From the NCBI GenBank assembly GCA_003141555.1, contig PLMN01000016.1, positions 1 through 64,000 on the forward strand: a stretch of DNA of 64,000 nt, given 5' to 3'. The position numbers were made by a program, and so were the translations under genes. The notes below the pieces were generated by a model that ran no database searches, had not been told where the DNA came from, and was given only the letters and a program-made list of their open reading frames with translations. How positions within the stretch are numbered: position 1 is the first letter of the stretch; each line of letters begins with the position of its first letter. This DNA is from Candidatus Aminicenantota bacterium (GTDB lineage Bacteria; Acidobacteriota; Aminicenantia; Aminicenantales; UBA4085). Positions 16,644 to 25,418 of this stretch are shown here, one piece after another.

Positions 16644-17690
16644 ATGACCGCCCCGACCCCGCGCGCCGCGAACGGCAACGGGCCGGCCTTCGGCTCGAGC
16701 GACGCCCTCATGCTGGCGGCGGTGGTGATGTGGGGGATCAATTTCGCCATCATCAAGTTCGCCCTCCGGGACATGGCTCCTGGCGGATTCAACGGCTTGC
16801 GGCTCATCCTCACCTCGGTCCTCTTTCTGATCGTGGTTTTGGTGAGCCGCGAGCGCTTCCGCTTCGAGCGGGGCGATCTCCTCAAGCTGGCCGCGGTCGG
16901 GATCGTGGGCAACGCCCTCTACCAGATCGTCTTCATCCGCGGGGTCAGCCTGACCTCGGCCTCAAACACGTCGTTCATCCTCTCGACCTCGCCCCTGTTC
17001 GTCGCCCTGCTGAGCGCCGTGCTCCGGATCGAGCGAATCCACTGGGCGGCCTGGCTCGGGATCCTGGTTTCGGTCGGCGGGCTGTACCTGGTCATCGCCG
17101 GGCGCGCCGGCGGGCTCGATGTCGCATCCGGCCACTTCCGGGGCGACCTTCTCGTCTTCAGCGGCGCCCTCTTCTGGGCGTCCTACACCGTGTTCTCCAA
17201 GCCCTTCCTCGACCGGATGTCCCCCCTCCAGTTCTCGGCCGTCACCGTCTGGGCCGGAGCCCTGGTCTATGTCCCCTATGCGGCTCCGGACATTCGGGCC
17301 GTCGATTGGTCGGCGCTTACGGCGCTCGACGCGCTCCTGATCCTGCTCTCGGCCCTTTTCGGCTTCGTGCTCGGGTACTTGATCTGGTACAACTCGGTGA
17401 AGAAGGTGGGGAACGCCAAGACCGCGATCTACAGCAACCTCACGCCCGTCTTCACCGCCTTGTTCGCGGCCCTGCTGTTGGGCGAGAACTTCCGGGCCGT
17501 CCAGATCGCCGGCGCGGCGGTCATCCTGGCGGGCGTGTACTTGACGCGGTCCGGGTATCGGTATTTCGTGCGGTCCCTCCCGGCGGGTCCTGTCGCCGAC
17601 CAGCGGGGTCGCGATCGTCGCGCCTCCGGCGCATGCGACGCCGCCCTGCCCCGCCGGCCTCCGGAAAAAGGGGACACAGAACCCCGATGA
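16644..17690 (+). CDS. EamA-family (drug/metabolite superfamily) transporter
   Basis: A 348-aa membrane protein with ten predicted helices arranged as two EamA repeats (about residues 22-150 and 165-300). Such proteins export or import metabolites; the substrate is unknown. The gene follows queF by 40 bases. The true domain ends near residue 305 (YLTRSGYRYFVRSL). The remaining tail is translated from two unrelated repeats: the 45-nt hairpin module (17608-17650) and the left arm of the GGGGACA palindrome, which supplies the stop codon. The tail is therefore likely a by-product of repeat insertion. Confidence 0.85.
   Translation: MTAPTPRAANGNGPAFGSSDALMLAAVVMWGINFAIIKFALRDMAPGGFNGLRLILTSVLFLIVVLVSRERFRFERGDLLKLAAVGIVGNALYQIVFIRGVSLTSASNTSFILSTSPLFVALLSAVLRIERIHWAAWLGILVSVGGLYLVIAGRAGGLDVASGHFRGDLLVFSGALFWASYTVFSKPFLDRMSPLQFSAVTVWAGALVYVPYAAPDIRAVDWSALTALDALLILLSALFGFVLGYLIWYNSVKKVGNAKTAIYSNLTPVFTALFAALLLGENFRAVQIAGAAVILAGVYLTRSGYRYFVRSLPAGPVADQRGRDRRASGACDAALPRRPPEKGDTEPR
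17608..17650 (+). repeat. 45-nt hairpin module, copy C
   Basis: Outer stem GTCGC (17608-17612)/GCGAC (17635-17639); inner stem GCGCC/GGCGC with a TCC loop; 7-base and 2-base internal-loop strands; tail GCCGCCCTGCC. The outer stem differs from the consensus GCCGC/GCGGC by a paired C-to-T and G-to-A change. It lies within the 3' end of the EamA gene. Confidence 0.75.
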
Positions 17691-17733
17691 TGACCTGCTA
17701 AGAGTTGGCTGGCGTTCTATGCCCCCTTTTTCC
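17663..17733. repeat. GGGGACA palindromic repeat, copy 2
   Basis: Left arm 17663-17682 and right arm 17714-17733 match each other at 18 of 20 positions; the left arm is identical to copy 1 in its 18-base core. It lies between the convergent EamA and PAP2 genes and includes the EamA stop codon, a position suited to a bidirectional terminator. The rest of the gap to 18007 shows no gene. Confidence 0.7.
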
Positions 17734-18007
17734 GTCCCATTCGCTTGGGCCGGCGGGGCGAATTCGTTATCCGGGAGGCGAGGGGGAGAGGGCAAGGAGA
17801 CCGTGCCGACGGCCCTCCCCCCGAGCCTCGCGGTTTTCCGGAGGCCGGTGGGGCTGGTCGGCGCACTTGACCGCGATCTTATACGCGGTCAAGCACAGGC
17901 GTAACATGACCCCCAGGCCAGAGCCTGGGGCCCCCAACGCCGACAGGACCCGCCGGACCCGCCGGGCGAGGCAGTGTGTTTTCGTCCCGTACCCCCGAAG
18001 CCGCCCG

Positions 18008-19213
18008 CTATTTCCCGAGCAGCCCCCGGCACTGCTTGATCCTCATCTCGGCGTTTTTTCGCTCGGTGAAGTCCCGACTGAGCGGCCGGGCCTTCTCGAA
18101 GTAGCCCAGCGCGCGCGACGTATCGCCGTGGACGAGGTAATAGCTCCCGAAATAATACTGGGCGCCGTAGTTGTCGCCGAAGTCGGCTTCGCGGGCGAAG
18201 ATGTCGGCGAAGCGCGGCCCCGCGCCGTAGTGGAAGGCCTCGGGCGCGCTCCGGAAGCCGTTGCGGGTGAACATGCCGACGCCGATGCCGAGCGCGAACA
18301 GGATGCAGCCCAGGGCGATCGTCCGCGTTCGCGATGCCGGGGCAAGAGTTTCGGGCTTGGCGAGCCGGAACGCGAGGACGTAGGCCACGGCGGCGAGGAG
18401 GACGCCGGCGGCGATGTCGAGCGTGTAGTGGTCGCCCGTGGCGATGATCATGAAGAAGACGAGAAGGGTGTACAAGTGGAAGGGGAGGGATTTCCACCGG
18501 CCGAGCCGCCACAGGATCAGGCTGCACAGCATCGGAAAGGCGGCATGGAGCGAGGGCATGGCCGCGATGGGGTTCGTGTTGAAGCTCGTGGTCAGGGCGG
18601 GGGCTGCGGTGTTGTAGAGAGCCACGTTGAAATGGAGAAGTTTGGGGACGAGCCCGAACAGCTCCGAGGCCATCCAGGGCGGAGCGGTCGGGACGAGGAG
18701 ATAACCGAGGAGCCCCATCGAAAAGAGAATGTAGAACGACGCCTTGTAGGCTCGGAAGAACCGGGACCGGCGGAGCCAGAGGACGAGGCCGATCAGGAGG
18801 AACACGACGAAATGGCTGCCGTGGATGATGGTCAGGAACTTTTGCAGGACGGTGAAATCGCCCGCCGCCGCGCCGGGCGCCAGGACCGCGCGTTGGATCG
18901 CCACCGAGGGGATGGTCGGGCCGTAGATCGCCTGTTCGCCGCGGAGGACGTAGAGGACGCGAACCGGCAGGCTGAGCTTGCAGATGACGTAGTAGATAAG
19001 GCCGCGGAGGCTGTCGGTCAAGTAGACGAAGGCCAGGAAGACGAACCAGTTCCGGACCAAGTCGTCGAGCTTGTTGAAGACGGCGGCCGCCCCGAGGATG
19101 AAGACGAAGATGAGCAGCTTGGGCATGAACAATACGTCGCTGTTATAGAGAGCCAGGAGGAAGATCCCGGCGAGGAGGATGACGATCAGGCTCCGGGTCT
19201 TCGGCCTAAGCAT
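18008..19213 (-). CDS. PAP2-superfamily membrane phosphatase/phosphotransferase with C-terminal TPR-like tail
   Basis: A 401-aa protein with about eight to nine membrane helices. The PAP2 motifs are AMPSLHAAFP (near residue 217) and GDHYTLDIAAG (near residue 260), the arrangement of the Aur1/inositol-phosphotransferase-like group. After the last helix a soluble tail (about residues 318-401) has tetratricopeptide-like spacing. Such enzymes act on lipid phosphates or transfer phospho-head groups at the membrane. The ATG overlaps the stop region of the GT87-like gene by eight bases. A lipid-linked glycan role is inferred from that neighbour. Confidence 0.8.
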   Translation of the reverse strand: MLRPKTRSLIVILLAGIFLLALYNSDVLFMPKLLIFVFILGAAAVFNKLDDLVRNWFVFLAFVYLTDSLRGLIYYVICKLSLPVRVLYVLRGEQAIYGPTIPSVAIQRAVLAPGAAAGDFTVLQKFLTIIHGSHFVVFLLIGLVLWLRRSRFFRAYKASFYILFSMGLLGYLLVPTAPPWMASELFGLVPKLLHFNVALYNTAAPALTTSFNTNPIAAMPSLHAAFPMLCSLILWRLGRWKSLPFHLYTLLVFFMIIATGDHYTLDIAAGVLLAAVAYVLAFRLAKPETLAPASRTRTIALGCILFALGIGVGMFTRNGFRSAPEAFHYGAGPRFADIFAREADFGDNYGAQYYFGSYYLVHGDTSRALGYFEKARPLSRDFTERKNAEMRIKQCRGLLGK

Positions 19214-20495
19214 GGCTTGCCTCGATCCGGGGCCTGGCGAACGCGAGAAGCCCGGCGAAGAAGGCCAGCGCGGCGAGAAGCCGCGCCTGGTTGAACGGGA
19301 ATCCGCCGCCCACGGGATAATAGAGAATGACCGCCCCCAGGAGGGCGAACGGCAGGAAGGCCGCGTAGCGGCGTTCCCGGACCGCCCGCTCGAAGGCGTA
19401 GGCCAGGGGAAACATCATGATGGTGTAGTGATGGGACCAGGTCAGGGGCGCCAGGATGAGCGTCGCGATCAAGAGGAGAGCGCCCTGGAGGGGGATGTCG
19501 GCTTTCAGGCCGGTTTTCCGGGCCGCGGCGGCCATCATGAGGAACAGCCCTGCGGCCGCCAGGACGTAGGCGACCGGCGCGAGCCCGGCCGGAAGGCGGA
19601 AGAGGGAGGCGGCCTGGCCGAGCATGCCCTTGAGCGACAGGTTGTTGGGCGAGCTCTGGAAACCCCGGATGAACACGGAGGCGGGTTTCCCGAGGAACAC
19701 GTCGATCGTCGAGCGGATGAAACTCGCCCAGATCGCCGTCCCCGATGCCGCCAGCGAAGCCAGCCCGAGGCCGGCCGACGCCACGGCGAAGGCCAGCACG
19801 GATTTCCATTTCCGGGTGAAGGCCGAAGGGAGGATCAGGAGCACGGGATAGATCTTGATGAAGACCGCCAGGGCCAGGAACAGTCCCGCGGCGCTCGCCT
19901 TCCCGGATTTTTGGAATTTCAGGAAGAGGAGGACGAATGCCAGGACGAGCATGTTGATCTGCCCGTGGTGGATGGTGATCTCGAGCGGGTGATTGGCCAC
20001 GAGGAGGACGAAAAGAAACAGGGCGGGCAGGGCCGATCCCGACCTCTTCAAATCCAGGACGTCGGCCATGAGGTAGAGGCAATAAAGGGTCAGCAGCAGG
20101 TTGATGACGTACAGGACCAGGAAATACGTCTCGTAGGGCAGGGCGCTCAGGGGGAGGATGATCTGGGCGAGGAGCGGCGGATAGATATAAGGATAGACGA
20201 TGATGCTCTTGCCGAAGACCTCGGCGCTCAGGTCCTGGAACGCGCGGTCGTCGTAGATGTTGACGTGGCGGCGGAGCCCCTGGGCGGCGATGTAATAGGA
20301 CGGGGAATCCGTGTCCCAGAGAAAAACGAACGAGATCGTCTGGAGGATGAACACCGCCAGGCACAGGGCGGCGACCGTGCCCGCCAGGATCTTGTTTCGC
20401 GAGACGGGGCCGAAGGCGATCCGGTCGAGGACGGCGCGCACCGCGGGCCCGTCGATCCGCCGCCGGGCGAGCGTCCCGAAGCCCGCCCCGCTCAC
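19206..20495 (-). CDS. GT87-like (DUF2029) polyprenyl-phosphate-dependent glycosyltransferase
   Basis: A 429-aa GT-C fold membrane protein with about ten to eleven helices. The first periplasmic loop has an acidic motif (WDTDSPSYY) near residue 51, and the region HHGQINMLVLAF near residue 170 is typical of DUF2029/GT87 mannosyl- or arabinosyl-type transferases. The open frame extends upstream to 20732, but that part overlaps the preceding gene. A GTG at 20495 that overlaps its stop codon (GTGA) is the most economical start. Operon order is pilin-like protein, this gene, PAP2. Confidence 0.8.
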   Translation of the reverse strand: MSGAGFGTLARRRIDGPAVRAVLDRIAFGPVSRNKILAGTVAALCLAVFILQTISFVFLWDTDSPSYYIAAQGLRRHVNIYDDRAFQDLSAEVFGKSIIVYPYIYPPLLAQIILPLSALPYETYFLVLYVINLLLTLYCLYLMADVLDLKRSGSALPALFLFVLLVANHPLEITIHHGQINMLVLAFVLLFLKFQKSGKASAAGLFLALAVFIKIYPVLLILPSAFTRKWKSVLAFAVASAGLGLASLAASGTAIWASFIRSTIDVFLGKPASVFIRGFQSSPNNLSLKGMLGQAASLFRLPAGLAPVAYVLAAAGLFLMMAAAARKTGLKADIPLQGALLLIATLILAPLTWSHHYTIMMFPLAYAFERAVRERRYAAFLPFALLGAVILYYPVGGGFPFNQARLLAALAFFAGLLAFARPRIEASHA

Positions 20496-21070
20496 CGGGC
20501 CCCCTTCGGGCCCCGGACGAGGCGGCCGTTCCAGATGACGATGTCCTTTTCGTAGTCCTCGGCGGCCTCGAGGGCGTAGAGCCCCGCCTCCGGGCGGCCG
20601 GAATCGTAAGTCCACGTTTCGCGAACGCCGCCCTTGCCTGTCGAGACCAGCAGGTAATCGGCGGCGCCGTCCAGCCGGATGCCGTATTCGAAGTTGCCCG
20701 GCCCCGTCCAGACCTGATAGTTGAAGCCCCACCAGTCCAGGGTCCGGAACTGGTCCATGTAAGGCGCCAGCTCCTCGACGATCGGCTTTTTGAAGATGAT
20801 CGGCCCCTTGGGGTTGGCCGGGGCGGCGCCCTTGGCGGCGACATAGGCCCCAAGCGCCCGGTCCCAGCTCCGGATGTCCGCGAGCGTGGACCTGAGCGCC
20901 GCCGTGTTCCGGGCGCTCTCATGGAGCGGGACGGCGAGCGCGGCTAAAAGGGCGGCCGCGGCCAGGCAGAGGACGAGGCCGGCGGCTGTCACCCCGGATG
21001 AGGTCGTCATCCGGGACGACAGGGTCGTACCGGACGGGCATCCGATCCGCGGAGTGCGAGGATATCTCAT
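20492..21070 (-). CDS. membrane-anchored homologue of the window's pilins, lacking a prepilin cleavage site
   Basis: A 192-aa protein with one N-terminal hydrophobic helix (about residues 27-48). Its C-terminal half clearly matches the pilins at 59.7-61.5 kb: ETWTYDSGRPEAGLYAL against ESWTYNSSTPESGLYTI, and EKDIVIWNGRLVRGP against NKDIVNYNGSFIRGP. The prepilin-peptidase motif GFTLIE is absent, so it would stay in the membrane and not enter a fibre. Codon 21 (ATG at 21010) is an alternative start that would place the helix nearer the N-terminus. It is coupled to a GT87-like transferase gene. Function unknown. Confidence 0.75.
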   Translation of the reverse strand: MRYPRTPRIGCPSGTTLSSRMTTSSGVTAAGLVLCLAAAALLAALAVPLHESARNTAALRSTLADIRSWDRALGAYVAAKGAAPANPKGPIIFKKPIVEELAPYMDQFRTLDWWGFNYQVWTGPGNFEYGIRLDGAADYLLVSTGKGGVRETWTYDSGRPEAGLYALEAAEDYEKDIVIWNGRLVRGPKGAR

Positions 21071-21172
21071 CGGCTCCCATTCTGCCCGAGGCGCAGGACG
21101 GGGGCAATCCTCTCCGCCGATGAGCGCCGGGGTGATTTTCCCCCGCGGGCTTCATCCGCGGGGGTGAGATGC

Positions 21173-21802
21173 TTAGGGCAGGCCATAGATCTTGTGGAGC
21201 TGGACGGTCAGCCGGATATTACCGAGCCCCGCCCGCGCCGCCCGCTCCAGCAGGCGGCGTCCCTTGGCCATGCTCCAAGGGGCGTTCGATTCCGGCTGGA
21301 GGAGGACGGGGACCGACGGCGGGAATTCCCGGCGGATGCGGGCCAGGATGGGCAAGGTCAGCGATTTCGCGACGACGAGCTTGACCTCGTCCGCCGCGCG
21401 GCGGGAGCGCGGGTCGCAGCCGTAGCTCCGGGGCTTGGGCGAAACCGTCAGCCGATCGACCTTCCAGGGCCGGAAGATCGTCCCATTGGTCTCGACCTGG
21501 ACCTTCAGCCCCTTGCGCCGCAGGAGGCGGATCAGGCCCCCGAGATCCTGGGCGTACGGCTCGCCTCCCGTCAGGGCTACCCAGGAGGCCGGGAACCGCC
21601 GGCGCAAGGCGTCGATCCGGGCCGCGAGGAGGGCGGCCGTCGTTTCGGTCCCGCCCTCCCAGGCGTATTTCGTGTCGCAGAACGCGCAGCGGAGATTGCA
21701 GCCCGCGAAGCGGATGAACAGGGTCGGCTCGCCCTGGCGGAGGCCTTCCCCCTGGATTGAGGCGAAGACCTCAACGGTCTTCAGAATAGGTGGCCGAGGC
21801 AT
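21173..21802 (-). CDS. queE: 7-carboxy-7-deazaguanine synthase
   Basis: A 209-aa radical SAM enzyme. The iron-sulfur motif is in FAGCNLRCAFCDTKYAW near residue 33, preceded by FASIQGEGLRQGEPTLFIR, the substrate-binding opening of QueE; ALTGGEPYAQD follows near residue 76. It converts CPH4 to CDG in the preQ0/queuosine pathway. The ATG lies 32 bases inside the end of queD, an overlap consistent with translational coupling in the queC-queD-queE operon. Confidence 0.93.
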   Translation of the reverse strand: MPRPPILKTVEVFASIQGEGLRQGEPTLFIRFAGCNLRCAFCDTKYAWEGGTETTAALLAARIDALRRRFPASWVALTGGEPYAQDLGGLIRLLRRKGLKVQVETNGTIFRPWKVDRLTVSPKPRSYGCDPRSRRAADEVKLVVAKSLTLPILARIRREFPPSVPVLLQPESNAPWSMAKGRRLLERAARAGLGNIRLTVQLHKIYGLP

Positions 21803-22118
21803 CTTCGGACTCCCAGACCGTGACGCTCTGGACCGGGAAGGACGCGCTCAGGATCTCGTACAGCCGGCGGGCCAGGTTTTCGGCCGAGGGATTGAAGTCG
21901 TAGATGTCGTTGAGGAGGGTGTGGTCGGGCAGCGCTTCGGCCAGCGTCTTTTTGATCAGGGTGAAGTCGATCCCGAGCCCGATGTCGTCGAGCTCGCGGA
22001 CCTTGATCGCGACCTCGACCTGGAAGGTGTGGCCGTGGATGTTCTCGCACCGGCCCTCGTAGCCCTTCAGGAAATGGGCGGCCTGGAATTTGTCCCGGAC
22101 GCGTAGGATCCAGCTCAT
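21771..22118 (-). CDS. queD: 6-carboxy-5,6,7,8-tetrahydropterin synthase
   Basis: A 115-aa PTPS-fold protein with zinc-ligand histidines in DKFQAAHFLKGY (near residue 15) and NIHGHTFQV (near residue 29), and the catalytic-type ending WESEDASATY. It forms CPH4 from dihydroneopterin triphosphate. A longer frame is open upstream inside queC, but this ATG is preceded by GGAGG and overlaps the queC stop by four bases (ATGA). No GTP cyclohydrolase I gene is nearby. Confidence 0.93.
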   Translation of the reverse strand: MSWILRVRDKFQAAHFLKGYEGRCENIHGHTFQVEVAIKVRELDDIGLGIDFTLIKKTLAEALPDHTLLNDIYDFNPSAENLARRLYEILSASFPVQSVTVWESEDASATYSEDR

Positions 22119-22810
22119 CGGCGGCCTCCTTGATTCAGGCGCACGAGCAGCGGGTCCGGGACGCCGGCCTCGGCGAAGGCCCGGGCCCGCAGCAGACAGG
22201 CCGAGCATGTCCCGCAGGGCCGCTCCGCGCCCGCGTAGCATGTGACCGAATGCGAATAGTCCGCTCCGAGCCGAAGGCCGAGGCGGATGATCTCGGATTT
22301 CCTCAGGCGGACGAACGGGGCCTTGATCCGGAGGCCCGGGCCGCCGAACGCCGCCGTCGTCCCGGCGTTGATCGCCTTCTGCATCGCCCGGACGAACTCC
22401 GGGCGCGTGTCCGGGTATTCGGGCGAGTCGATGACGTTGAAGCCGCAGACGATCTCCGTGCCGCCGTGCGCCTCGGCCCAGGCCGCGGTGACGGCGATCA
22501 GGATCCCGTTCCTGAACGGGACGTAGGTCGCGGGCGGGCCGGAGGCGAGCGGCGGGATTTTCCGGTAGCGAGGCAGCGCGATCCCGGCGTCGGTCAGGGC
22601 CGAGCCGCCGATCGGGGTCATGTCAATCTTCAGGACCGTGTGCGGGACGCCGAGCCGCCGGGCCGTCCGGCGGGCCATCCGCACCTCGACCTTATGGCGC
22701 TGGCCGTAGTCGAAGGTCAGGGCATGCACCTTATCCGCCCGCGCCCTAGCCCAGTAAAGGGCCGTCGTGGAATCGATGCCCCCCGAAAAGAGGACGATGC
22801 TGTGCTTCAT
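22115..22810 (-). CDS. queC: 7-cyano-7-deazaguanine synthase
   Basis: A 231-aa PP-loop ATPase: SGGIDSTTAL near residue 9, GFNVIDSPEYPDTRPEF near residue 123, and four zinc-binding cysteines in TCYAGAERPCGTCSAC near residue 190. It makes preQ0 from CDG, ammonia and ATP. It lies 22 bases downstream of the MetF-type fusion gene and is followed by queD and queE with short overlaps, so the whole block is probably one transcript from the promoter at 25362-25390. Confidence 0.94.
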   Translation of the reverse strand: MKHSIVLFSGGIDSTTALYWARARADKVHALTFDYGQRHKVEVRMARRTARRLGVPHTVLKIDMTPIGGSALTDAGIALPRYRKIPPLASGPPATYVPFRNGILIAVTAAWAEAHGGTEIVCGFNVIDSPEYPDTRPEFVRAMQKAINAGTTAAFGGPGLRIKAPFVRLRKSEIIRLGLRLGADYSHSVTCYAGAERPCGTCSACLLRARAFAEAGVPDPLLVRLNQGGRR

Positions 22811-22832
22811 GGCCCGCTCCGGCGCCCCGGCG

Positions 22833-25331
22833 TCACCCGCAGGGGATGCCCTTGGCCTTGCGGTTGGCCTTGCAGAAATTCATCATGGCCGCGATGGCCG
22901 CCTGTCCCGCCTCGGCCGATCCGTCCTGCGCGGCGAATGCCTCGACGAACGCCAGCAGGTCGCGCGCCGCCGGCCGCTTGTCGAAGTCGTGCATGACGTT
23001 GACGATCCCGGCATCCAGTCCGTACTCCATCGCCTTGGCCAGGTAAGCCCGGCAGGCGCCCGTCCGGCGGCCCGGCAGGTCGCGGACGGCGTTGGTGATG
23101 CCCAGGGAAAAATGGACGCCCCTCAGGGCCGGGTCGGATTTGAGCCGGCGGATGGTCTCGAACGTGCGGTAGGTGTAGCCCGGCGTGTCGGGGGCCATGG
23201 GCAGGTCGATGGCCAGGGGGAAGACCGTGGAATCGAAGAAGATGTCGCCGGGCTTGAAACCGTAACGGGCCGTGGCCGCCTCGAAGATCGTCCCGGCCAT
23301 GGCCGCGAGCTCGTCGATGCCGTAATAGGAGCCTTCCGAGCCCGTGGAATGGATGTCCACGAGGAGGCCGATGAATTTGAAGGGATGGTCCTTGCGGAGC
23401 GGCAGGACGTCGTCCATCGTGTACGTCTTGACGGAGTTGAGAAGCGGGACGGCGAGGCCGGGCGGCGCGTCCTCATACCAGGCTTCGAGGCCGGCCTTCA
23501 GCACCGCGGGCGCGCCGCTGTCGACGCAGACCGGCACGCCGTCGCCGTGGCGGCGGACGAGACGGACGTAGTCCCGGATCATCCGCCGGGTGAGGGCGGG
23601 ATCAGCCTCGCCGAAGGCGTCGACGTTGACCTCGATGTAGTCCGCCCCGTGGCGGACCTGGGAAGTGACGAGGGAGACGAGGTAGTCGAGCGCCGCGCTC
23701 GGCCGCTCGAAAGCGTCCGGGCCGGCGGCCAGGAGGTCCTTCATCGCCGCGGCGGGCCGGGGGATGCTGGCGTGGATGTTCTCTCCGATCTGGATCAGGG
23801 GGAATGTCCAGGCATGGTCCTTTTCGAAGAGAAAATTCAGGATCGAGGACGTGCCGGCGAGCGCGGCGTCGCGCGGGGGATTGATCCGGCGGGCGAGCGT
23901 AGCGATTCCCCGCGCGCCTTCGGAAGCGGCCGCGTCGTAGATGAGCTCGCCGACGCACGTCCGGCTCCGGTCGTGGCCGCAGCGGCCGTCGGGGTCGGCG
24001 TCGCCGCAGGGCGGATTGGGCAGCCCCTTGGCGCACTTGCCGAGGGTGCACAATCCGAAGTTCTCGGGGAGGAAGCAGTCGCCGCACTCCTCGCATTCGT
24101 AGAGGAAGGTCTTGGCCGCCTTCTCGGCGCCGAAGAACCCCCGGTAAAGGCCGCCCTCTCCCGCGCGGAGCCGGCGGCTCGATCCGAGGGCCCGCTTCGC
24201 GGCCGGGTGGAGGCCCCGCCCGGGCGTCAGGAGCGATCTGTGCATGGCGTCGAACAAGCGCTTTCCCTTCGGCGGCGCGGTCGGCGGGCCGGGGCGGCGC
24301 ACCCCGCTCTCGTCGTAGAGATAGAAGCCCGGCTTTCCGTCGGGATGGCTCTTCACGCCGAAATCCAGGTTGGACGCCGACCGGCGCCAGCCGGGGCCGA
24401 TCTCCCCCGCCCGGTTCATGATTCTGACCAGGGTCTCGAAGTCGACGAGCCCGCCGACGTCGACGCCGGCCGCCCCAAGGTCCCGGTACATGGCCACCTG
24501 TTGGGCGGCGCGCTCCACGTGGTCGGCGAACGTCTCGCGCGTCAGCTTTTCGAACAGGGCGTCGGTGACCACGCAGCCGAAGAGCTTCCCCTCGTGCATC
24601 AGGCGGGGTGCTGGGGTGGCCGTGGTGAGGAGGTAGACGTTGCCGAAGACCGGAACGCGGAGGCCCTCGTCGCGCAGGACGCGGAACAGCTCCTCGCTCT
24701 TGCGCCAATCCCAGCCGAGCTGGGTGACGAGCGCGCCCGCGCCGGTCCGGATCTTCTTGGTCATCTTGAGATACTGCTGCCGCGCTGCGCCCTCGGTGTA
24801 TTTGAAGGGGGAGACCGCGGCCAGGGCGAAGAGCTGCGGGACGCGGCCGTAAGCCCCCGGAGCGGCGCGCTGGTAGGCCTCGGCGTTCAGCTCCTGGATG
24901 AGCTCGAGCAGGCCGATGGAGTCCAAGTCGAAGACGCCGGTACCCGAGGCGGGCTTGTCGCCGGTGAGGGCGAGCACGGATTCGAGGCCGAGCTTGGCCA
25001 GGCCGAGGAGATAGGTCCTGAGGCCTTCGAGGTTGTGGTCCTTGGCCGTGGCGTGGGGCACGACGTCCAGATCCTCCCAGAAGCCCCCGTTCTTGAGAAT
25101 CGCAAAGATATCGGCCGGGCTGAGCGAGGCCGTCCCGTTCGGGCTCTGGGGGATCGTGACGCCGGCCAGGGCGACGTCGGGCGGGAGGGCGCCGCGCTTT
25201 TCGCGATATCCGGTCAAAAACCGTTCGATATTCTTCAGATCGTGGCCGGGGCCCGGCAGGAATTCGGCCAGGACGAGGAACGGACGCCGGCCGGCGTCAC
25301 CGCCGTTTTTCAAAGCCTCGCGGAGCCTCAT
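22833..25331 (-). CDS. MTHFR / Cys-rich MetV-like / pterin-dependent methyltransferase fusion
   Basis: An 832-aa cytoplasmic protein with three parts. Residues about 15-320 form a methylenetetrahydrofolate-reductase barrel (LAEFLPGPG, ALTGDKP, PVFGNVYLLT). Residues about 405-465 hold eight cysteines (413, 416, 419, 428, 433, 442, 451, 459) like the MTHFR_C/MetV subunit of acetogens, presumably an Fe-S or zinc site. Residues about 510-810 resemble the pterin-binding methyltransferase (AcsE/MetH middle domain; IGENIHASIP, ADYIEVNVDAFG). The fusion would join CH2-THF reduction to methyl transfer to a corrinoid protein. It heads an operon with queC-queD-queE. Confidence 0.85.
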   Translation of the reverse strand: MRLREALKNGGDAGRRPFLVLAEFLPGPGHDLKNIERFLTGYREKRGALPPDVALAGVTIPQSPNGTASLSPADIFAILKNGGFWEDLDVVPHATAKDHNLEGLRTYLLGLAKLGLESVLALTGDKPASGTGVFDLDSIGLLELIQELNAEAYQRAAPGAYGRVPQLFALAAVSPFKYTEGAARQQYLKMTKKIRTGAGALVTQLGWDWRKSEELFRVLRDEGLRVPVFGNVYLLTTATPAPRLMHEGKLFGCVVTDALFEKLTRETFADHVERAAQQVAMYRDLGAAGVDVGGLVDFETLVRIMNRAGEIGPGWRRSASNLDFGVKSHPDGKPGFYLYDESGVRRPGPPTAPPKGKRLFDAMHRSLLTPGRGLHPAAKRALGSSRRLRAGEGGLYRGFFGAEKAAKTFLYECEECGDCFLPENFGLCTLGKCAKGLPNPPCGDADPDGRCGHDRSRTCVGELIYDAAASEGARGIATLARRINPPRDAALAGTSSILNFLFEKDHAWTFPLIQIGENIHASIPRPAAAMKDLLAAGPDAFERPSAALDYLVSLVTSQVRHGADYIEVNVDAFGEADPALTRRMIRDYVRLVRRHGDGVPVCVDSGAPAVLKAGLEAWYEDAPPGLAVPLLNSVKTYTMDDVLPLRKDHPFKFIGLLVDIHSTGSEGSYYGIDELAAMAGTIFEAATARYGFKPGDIFFDSTVFPLAIDLPMAPDTPGYTYRTFETIRRLKSDPALRGVHFSLGITNAVRDLPGRRTGACRAYLAKAMEYGLDAGIVNVMHDFDKRPAARDLLAFVEAFAAQDGSAEAGQAAIAAMMNFCKANRKAKGIPCG

Positions 25332-25361
25332 CTTTTCCTTTTCTTTCGATATGATTAATCC

Positions 25362-25390
25362 GTTATAGCGGTTTTAGCCCCTGTTTTCAA
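25362..25390 (-). promoter_or_regulatory. sigma-70-type promoter of the MTHFR-fusion/que operon
   Basis: On the - strand TTGAAA, a 17-base spacer and TATAAC, with the start point near 25355 and the gene start at 25331. It is divergent from the promoter at 25419-25447. Confidence 0.65.
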
Positions 25391-25418
25391 GCGGCGGCGC
25401 GCGAGATTCGCGCGCGGC

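Noticed and set aside
17719-17904. Short + frames between the EamA and PAP2 genes
   Set aside because: They begin inside the GGGGACA repeat and have no protein-like features.
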